11,884 nt of DNA from an uncultured Helcococcus sp. (GTDB taxonomy: Bacteria; Bacillota; Clostridia; Tissierellales; Peptoniphilaceae), in the NCBI GenBank assembly GCA_947253305.1, contig CAMXYZ010000026.1, positions 1 through 11,884 of the forward strand, read 5' to 3'. Both the position numbers and the translations under genes were made by a program. Position 1 is the stretch's first letter, and every line of letters begins with the position of its first letter. Shown here one piece after another: positions 7,394 through 11,884 of the stretch. The notes beneath the pieces are model-generated. The model ran no database searches. It was not told the DNA's origin and saw only the letters and a program-made list of their open reading frames with translations.

Positions 7394-7906
7394 TTAAATT
7401 TCATTGAATATTTTATTAATACTTTCTTCGGACATTGGACCAGGAATTACCCTTATAAGATTACCCTTATCGTCAATTATTGCATTTGATGGTAATCCTT
7501 TAACTCCATAATTCTCAAACACTTCGCCTGTCTCGTCTAAAAGTACTCTAGTATTTTTATAATTTAATGAAGTAAACCAGTTCATAAAATCTTCTTTGTC
7601 TTTTTCTCCACCATGACCTGGTGAAACTATTGTGACTAATTCAAAATCATTCTCTTCCTCAGCCATCTCATCAAATTCTGGAAGTGTTGATAAGCAAACT
7701 GGACACCATGATGCCCAAAATTTAATATAAACTTTTTTCCCTTTTTGATCGCTCAATTTAAATTCATTTCCCTCTAGATCCTTAAGTGTAAAATCATATA
7801 GACTCGCATTTGATTCTTGACTTTGTATATTATCCTTTTGATTATTTGTTGAGCATGCTGTTAATACTAAAACTAAAACAAGCAATAATCCAATTAGTTT
7901 TTTCAT
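7394..7906 (-). CDS. TlpA/ResA-like extracytoplasmic thioredoxin lipoprotein
   Basis: Membrane-anchored thiol-disulfide reductase expected to pass electrons from the CcdA partner to MsrAB. The 170 residues begin with a lipoprotein signal (hydrophobic 4-16, lipobox LTAC, lipidated Cys18). An Asn/Gln/Ser-rich spacer (19-35) precedes a thioredoxin fold. The redox motif is FWASWCPVC, with Cys68 and Cys71, and the cis-proline loop is KGLPSNAIID (Pro139). These, plus the short inserted segment after the first beta strands, fit the TlpA/ResA/AhpC-TSA group. The CPVC dipeptide differs from the CGPC of cytoplasmic thioredoxin. It begins with ATG after a GGGGGA site overlapping the ccdA stop. A general role in cytochrome c maturation is less likely because no cytochrome genes are nearby. 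Confidence 0.93.
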   Translation of the reverse strand: MKKLIGLLLVLVLVLTACSTNNQKDNIQSQESNASLYDFTLKDLEGNEFKLSDQKGKKVYIKFWASWCPVCLSTLPEFDEMAEEENDFELVTIVSPGHGGEKDKEDFMNWFTSLNYKNTRVLLDETGEVFENYGVKGLPSNAIIDDKGNLIRVIPGPMSEESINKIFNEI

Positions 7907-7914
7907 ATATCCCC

Positions 7915-8631
7915 CTATAAAAATAATCTATCGAAAAATCCTATTACATTCGGTAATTGATTAGTCATCAATACCAACCCCATCAAAGCTATTAAAAATC
8001 CACCAACTCTTTTTATGGTATTTAAATGTTTTTCGAAAAATTTCATTTTTTCCATCAGTATCCCTGAAAGTATACTCATCACTAAAAATGGAACCATAAG
8101 TCCTAATGAATAAATAATCATTAGAAAAGCTCCGTAAAATTGTGTTCCTGAACTTGCAGATGTAACTAAAACAGCCGCTAATACCGGCCCAACACATGGA
8201 GTCCATCCCAAACTAAAGGATATTCCCATTAAATATGTTCCTAAAGCACCTTTTTGCTTAATCTTCATATTAGGTCCATTCATCTTATCTAATTTTTTGA
8301 AATGAATTATATCCATTTGGTGTATACCTAATAATAATACTAAAAATCCAGCAAAAACAAGTAAATATTTATTGTTTAAAAATCTTCCTATAGATCCTGC
8401 ACCAAATCCTAAGATAACAAAGCTTGTGGATAGACCTAATACAAAAGCGATAGTTTTTATTATACCACCCTTATTAATTTCTAATTTTCCTATTTTTAAT
8501 TTCCTATACTCCCCCGATCTATCAGTCATAAAACCTATATATACAGGTATTAGCGGAAATGTACAAGGAGCAAAGAATGATAATAATCCAGCTAAAAATA
8601 CTGAACTAATTAATAAGTTTTCACCTGTCAT
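7915..8631 (-). CDS. ccdA: CcdA-like thiol-disulfide membrane transporter
   Basis: Integral membrane protein that carries reducing equivalents from cytoplasmic thioredoxin to extracytoplasmic thioredoxin-like proteins. The 238 residues contain about six membrane helices arranged as two related halves, as in CcdA and the DsbD beta domain. The paired redox cysteines are in the duplicated motif: FFAPCTFPLIP (Cys23) in helix 1 and GWTPCVGPVLAA (Cys146) in helix 4. No other cysteine is present. It is first in the three-gene operon, 8 bases upstream of the thioredoxin lipoprotein, and an AAGGGAGA site precedes the ATG. The neighbouring msrAB makes methionine sulfoxide repair the likely main client. 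Confidence 0.94.
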   Translation of the reverse strand: MTGENLLISSVFLAGLLSFFAPCTFPLIPVYIGFMTDRSGEYRKLKIGKLEINKGGIIKTIAFVLGLSTSFVILGFGAGSIGRFLNNKYLLVFAGFLVLLLGIHQMDIIHFKKLDKMNGPNMKIKQKGALGTYLMGISFSLGWTPCVGPVLAAVLVTSASSGTQFYGAFLMIIYSLGLMVPFLVMSILSGILMEKMKFFEKHLNTIKRVGGFLIALMGLVLMTNQLPNVIGFFDRLFL

Positions 8632-8652
8632 ATATTTTTCTCCCTTTTTTTA

Positions 8653-8661
8653 TATATACCA
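8653..8661 (-). promoter_or_regulatory. Weak candidate promoter of the ccdA operon
   Basis: On the minus strand TGGTATATA resembles an extended -10 element (TG, one base, TATATA at 8658-8653) about 15 bases before the ribosome site of ccdA. No good -35 box lies at the usual distance; a TTGAAT further upstream is too far away. The segment 8632-8706 is almost pure A/T, so chance matches are easy. A promoter is expected here because a terminator lies just upstream. Confidence 0.35.
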
Positions 8662-8706
8662 TTTTAAAATTATTTTAACATATATATTCAAAAATAATAA
8701 TTTCAC

Positions 8707-8742
8707 AAAAAAACTTATCAATATTTTAATACTGATAAGTTT
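8707..8742 (-). terminator. Intrinsic terminator of the M42 peptidase gene
   Basis: A perfect 10-base-pair stem (8711-8720 with 8733-8742) with an AT-rich loop is followed, in the minus-strand direction, by a run of seven U residues (8713-8707, partly shared with the stem base). It begins only about 5 bases after the peptidase stop codon. It cleanly separates the ileS-peptidase region from the ccdA operon. Confidence 0.85.
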
Positions 8743-8747
8743 CTTGA

Positions 8748-9782
8748 TTATTCTATTTTATTTTTTATATATACTTCGACTAATTTCTCAGTTGCTTCGA
8801 TTGAATCTATATGTGTTCTTTCATAGGAGTGACTTGATTCTATACCCGCTCCAAATAGCGCGTGTTTAATATCATGTCCTGCTCGCATAGCTGCTGATGC
8901 GTCTGAACCATAGTATGGATATATGTCTATCCTGTAGTCAATATTATTTTCTTCACATAATCTAACTAGTTTGTTTCTAAATTCATAATTATATGGACCT
9001 GATGAATCTTTTGCACAAATAGATACTGAATATTCATCAGTTTGTTGACCATCTCCAATTGTCCCCATATCTACAGCTAAATATTCAACTATTTTATCTG
9101 AAATATTATCATTTGCACCATAACCAATTTCTTCATTATTACTAAAGTAAAAATGAGTAGTATTTGGCAATTCAATATTTTCTTCTTTTATTTTTCTTAA
9201 TTGATTTAAAAGTATTCCAGCACTTACCTTATCATCTAGATGTCTAGACTTTAGGAATCCACTTTCAGTAAGTATTGTCCTCGTATCAAAAGATATGAAG
9301 TCACCGACTTCAATTCCTAATTTTCTAGTGTCTTCTACATTAAATACTTTTTCATCAATTCTAATTTCCATATTATCTTGATTTCTTTCGGCAGTTCTAA
9401 CATCTTTATATGTGTGAATACTAGATTGATGAATTAAAATGGTGCCGCTAAATTTTTTATTATTTTTAGTAGTATGGATAATGCAATTTTCTCCTTCTAT
9501 AGAGTTGTAGGCAAATCCACCAATTAAATCAATCTTTAATCTACCAGATGGTTTTATTTCCTTAACAATCGCACCTAATGTATCGATATGAGCTGTTACC
9601 ATCTTTTGTTTTTCATCATCCATTCCCTTGACTACAAGCTTTAAAGCACCTTTATTTGTAATTGTGGTTTCATATCCAATATTTTTTAATTCATTATCGA
9701 GATATTCTATTATCTCTTTTGTATAACCAGTTGGAGATGCTATACCAGTCAATTTCTTTATATATTCTATAGTTTGATTCAT
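8748..9782 (-). CDS. M42-family metallo-aminopeptidase
   Basis: Cytoplasmic dinuclear-metal aminopeptidase of the M42 type (FrvX/YsdC/PepA-like), expected to trim N-terminal residues from peptides and to form large hollow oligomers. The 344 residues match the family. Likely metal and catalytic residues are His65 and Asp67 in TAHIDTLG, bridging Asp183 in RHLDDKVSAG, base Glu217 and ligand Glu218 in NNEEIGYGA, Asp238 in AVDMG, and a C-terminal His in SSHSYERTH (His324, alternatively His318). Between residues about 75 and 170 lies the inserted beta-barrel dimerisation domain typical of M42. It starts with ATG after AAGGAG, 59 bases downstream of ileS. Substrate preference cannot be read. Endoglucanase annotations sometimes given to M42 members are historical errors. 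Confidence 0.93.
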   Translation of the reverse strand: MNQTIEYIKKLTGIASPTGYTKEIIEYLDNELKNIGYETTITNKGALKLVVKGMDDEKQKMVTAHIDTLGAIVKEIKPSGRLKIDLIGGFAYNSIEGENCIIHTTKNNKKFSGTILIHQSSIHTYKDVRTAERNQDNMEIRIDEKVFNVEDTRKLGIEVGDFISFDTRTILTESGFLKSRHLDDKVSAGILLNQLRKIKEENIELPNTTHFYFSNNEEIGYGANDNISDKIVEYLAVDMGTIGDGQQTDEYSVSICAKDSSGPYNYEFRNKLVRLCEENNIDYRIDIYPYYGSDASAAMRAGHDIKHALFGAGIESSHSYERTHIDSIEATEKLVEVYIKNKIE

Positions 9783-9801
9783 AAAATCTCCTTATATCAA
9801 T

Positions 9802-9835
9802 AATCCCCCTAAAATTATTGATTTTTAGAGGGATT
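9802..9835 (-). other. Intercistronic hairpin between ileS and the peptidase gene
   Basis: A 13-base-pair stem pairs 9802-9814 with 9823-9835 around an 8-base loop, including a GC-rich core (CCCC against GAGGG). The single irregular pair (9808/9829) is G-U in minus-strand RNA and C-A in plus-strand RNA, so it appears shaped for minus-strand transcripts. It starts about 7 bases after the ileS stop. No U-run follows the stem; the peptidase ribosome site follows instead. It may be a weak terminator, or an RNA-stabilising or processing element that lets the two genes be cotranscribed. Confidence 0.55.
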
Positions 9836-9841
9836 CTTAAA

Positions 9842-11884
9842 TTAAATTCTTTCTAATTCAAATTTAATCTTCTTATCATTTAATTCTATTTCTTCTGTAT
9901 CTAATTCAGTTCTTTCAAATGAAACAGCCAAAGTTTCAGACATAATCTCATCTTTATGTTTATTAAGTGATTCAAATAGTTCATCATCTGCTTCAAATCT
10001 TATCTTAATTTCATCGACTACATCATAATCTTTATTCTTTCTCATTTGTTGAACTTTAGACACAAATTCTCTCATATATCCTTCATCAAGCAATTCTTTA
10101 GTTAGTTCGGTATCTAATATTACGAATAAATTCTTATCCATAGTAATATCATAACCTTCCTTACTTAAGATTCTTACTTCGACATATTCTTTTTTGATTT
10201 CTGTATCTTCTCCATTTAGATTCAATACAACTGAGTCTTCTTCAAGTTTATCGATAAATTCTTTCGGATTTAATAACTTTAATTCTTTAGATAAAGCCCC
10301 TATTTTCTTTCCAAGTATCTTACCTGCAACTCTAAAATCAGGTTTCAATTCAAAGTCCATATATTCAGAAAGATCTTCGTCAAATTCAACTTCTTTGATA
10401 TTCAATTCTTCCTTGATTATATCGACTAGACCATGTAGTGAATTTTCGTATTGTTTATCTAGATATATTCTTGAAAGTGGTTGTCTAACTTTTATAGACG
10501 CGTCTTCTCTTGAAGCTCTACCAAGTGTTACAACTCTTCTCGCCAAGTCCATCTTATCTTCTAGTTCTTTATCTACTAATTCATTATTAATATCTGGAAG
10601 ATAGTCTAGATGAATTGATTCTCCACCAACTAAGTTTTGATACAATTCTTCACTTATAAATGGTGTGAATGGAGCTAATAGTTTTAATACTCCTACCAAT
10701 ATTTCGTAAGTTGTGTTATAAACTGATTTCTTATAATCATTTACTTCTGATTGCCAGAATCTTCTTCTATTTCTTCTGATATACCAATTTGAAAAATCTT
10801 CAACCACGAAGTCTTGAATTGCTCTAGCAACATTGGAATATTCAAATTTATCCATTTCTTCATAATAATAGATTAATAAAGAATTGAATTTAGATAATAA
10901 CCATCTATCAATTTCTGGTCTATTTTCATACTCTACGAAGAATTCACGAGGATCGATATTATCTGTATCTGAATATAGTTGGAAGAATGAATAGATATTT
11001 CTTAATGTTCTAAACAATTTAGCATCTACTTCTTTTATTCCATCTTCATCAAATCTAGTTGGTACCCATGTTGGTGATACATATAGTGAATAGAATCTTA
11101 CAGCATCTGCTCCATATTTATCGAACATCTTAAATGGATCTACTGTATTACCTCTAGATTTAGACATTTTCTTTCCTTCTTTATCAAGAACTAAATCATT
11201 CGCCAATACATTTTTATATGGTGATACGCCTTTATACATTGTTGAAATAGCCATCAATGTGTAGAACCAACCACGAGTTTGGTCTATACCTTCTGAGATG
11301 AAATCAGCTGGGAATAGATTGTTAAAGTTTTCTTGATGTTCAAATGGATAATGATTTTGAGCAAATGGCATTGCACCAGAGTCGAACCAAACGTCCATTA
11401 CATCTGGAACTCTTGTCATAGTCTTTCCACATTCTTCACATTCAAAATGAATTTCATCTACATAAGGTCTATGTAGATCTAAGTTTTCATCTACTTCTTC
11501 AATTGCTAATTCTCTTAATTCTTTTACTGAACCGATTGTCTTGATATGTCCAGATTCACATTTCCAGACTGGAAGTGGTGTTCCCCAATATCTTGATCTC
11601 GAAATTGCCCAGTCTTTTAGATTTTCTAACCAGTTTCCAAATCTCTTTTCACCTGTAGATTTAGGATACCAATTTACTGTATTATTATTTTCAACCATTA
11701 AATCTCTGTACTTTGTAACTTCGAGGTACCATGATGGTTTTGAATAATAGATTAATGGAGTTCCACATCTCCAACAATGAGGATAATTATGTTCCATTCT
11801 TTGCTTTGAATAAACTTTATCTTCTTGACCCAAATATATTATTATATCTAAGTCGGCGTCCATAACTTCTCTACCCTTCCAAGG
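9842..11884 (-). CDS. ileS: Isoleucyl-tRNA synthetase, 5'-truncated, IleRS2-like
   Basis: Charges tRNA-Ile with isoleucine in the cytoplasm. The frame is open to the window edge (visible start PWKGREVMDAD), giving about 680 C-terminal residues of an expected 1,030 or so. The HIGH motif and most of the editing domain lie outside. Visible in order are the CWRC pair in HNYPHCWRCGTPL, a second cysteine cluster CEECGKT, DVWFDSGAMPFAQ, the class I KMSKS loop (11170-11156, KKMSKSRGNT), the anticodon-binding region (RWLLSKFN to FTPFISEELYQNL) and a long C-terminal domain. The C-terminus (SFERTELDTEEIELND to ELERI) has no cysteine zinc finger, unlike common bacterial IleRS1. It instead resembles the eukaryote-like IleRS2 class, which is naturally insensitive to mupirocin. 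The class call is from memory of family patterns. No T-box can be seen because the leader is outside. Confidence 0.95.
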   Translation of the reverse strand, partial: PWKGREVMDADLDIIIYLGQEDKVYSKQRMEHNYPHCWRCGTPLIYYSKPSWYLEVTKYRDLMVENNNTVNWYPKSTGEKRFGNWLENLKDWAISRSRYWGTPLPVWKCESGHIKTIGSVKELRELAIEEVDENLDLHRPYVDEIHFECEECGKTMTRVPDVMDVWFDSGAMPFAQNHYPFEHQENFNNLFPADFISEGIDQTRGWFYTLMAISTMYKGVSPYKNVLANDLVLDKEGKKMSKSRGNTVDPFKMFDKYGADAVRFYSLYVSPTWVPTRFDEDGIKEVDAKLFRTLRNIYSFFQLYSDTDNIDPREFFVEYENRPEIDRWLLSKFNSLLIYYYEEMDKFEYSNVARAIQDFVVEDFSNWYIRRNRRRFWQSEVNDYKKSVYNTTYEILVGVLKLLAPFTPFISEELYQNLVGGESIHLDYLPDINNELVDKELEDKMDLARRVVTLGRASREDASIKVRQPLSRIYLDKQYENSLHGLVDIIKEELNIKEVEFDEDLSEYMDFELKPDFRVAGKILGKKIGALSKELKLLNPKEFIDKLEEDSVVLNLNGEDTEIKKEYVEVRILSKEGYDITMDKNLFVILDTELTKELLDEGYMREFVSKVQQMRKNKDYDVVDEIKIRFEADDELFESLNKHKDEIMSETLAVSFERTELDTEEIELNDKKIKFELERI

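Noticed and set aside
7961..8206. Minus-strand 81-codon frame inside ccdA
   Set aside because: It is an out-of-frame overlap with the well-supported CcdA reading frame, which carries both redox cysteine motifs.
8372..8869. Plus-strand open frame of 165 codons spanning ccdA, the gap and the peptidase end
   Set aside because: It runs antisense through two clear genes and a terminator, has no recognisable domain or ribosome site, and is a by-product of AT-rich codon use.
10194..10604. Plus-strand open frames antisense to ileS, atpH, atpA, atpG and atpD (serine/leucine-rich products)
   Set aside because: Their composition is the reverse-strand shadow of Glu/Lys/Asp-rich genes, and none shows family motifs or a start context.
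11864..11884. Adapter or start codon at the right edge
   Set aside because: The bases encode PWKGREV in frame with IleRS and resemble no adapter. The first ATG at 11863 is internal, so the gene simply runs off the window.
1..11884. CRISPR array, insertion sequence, phage or defence genes
   Set aside because: No regularly spaced repeats, transposase motifs or terminal inverted repeats were seen. All genes are core metabolism or redox repair, with uniform base composition.

Overview
The window is one end of an assembled contig from a low-GC, anaerobe-like Firmicute. It is strongly AT-rich in both coding and non-coding sequence, has purine-rich Shine-Dalgarno sites, and encodes a Na+-type F-ATP synthase c subunit and a eukaryote-like IleRS. 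The overall impression is of the Tissierellia/Peptoniphilaceae or a related clostridial group, but no marker here fixes the genus. Every gene lies on the minus strand, so biological order runs from high to low coordinates.

Layout in transcription order: (1) 11884-9842, a 5'-truncated isoleucyl-tRNA synthetase (ileS). After a 59-base gap holding a hairpin comes an M42-family metallo-aminopeptidase (9782-8748), which ends in a clear intrinsic terminator. (2) 8631-6277, a tight three-gene redox operon: a CcdA-like membrane thiol transporter, a TlpA/ResA-like thioredoxin lipoprotein, and a fused MsrA-MsrB methionine sulfoxide reductase lipoprotein, followed by a terminator hairpin. Together they form an electron relay from the cytoplasm to repair of oxidised methionine on the outer face of the membrane. 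(3) 6076-46, the ATP synthase operon in the order atpZ, atpI, atpB (a), atpE (c), atpF (b), atpH (delta), atpA (alpha), atpG (gamma), atpD (beta, truncated by the contig end). atpC would be expected beyond the end. Junctions are very tight, with two 8-base overlaps and one directly abutting pair.

Bases 1-45 are not genomic. They are an Illumina Nextera i7 adapter (end of P7, index, Read-2 primer sequence, Tn5 mosaic end) fused in frame to atpD. The beta subunit therefore stops artificially after residue 328 and would be misannotated with an adapter-encoded tail.

I found no mobile element, CRISPR array, RNA gene or defence locus, and no convincing undescribed system. The points most worth attention are the complete Na+-binding signature of the c subunit, the adapter artefact, and the compact extracytoplasmic Msr relay in which every cysteine has an assignable role.
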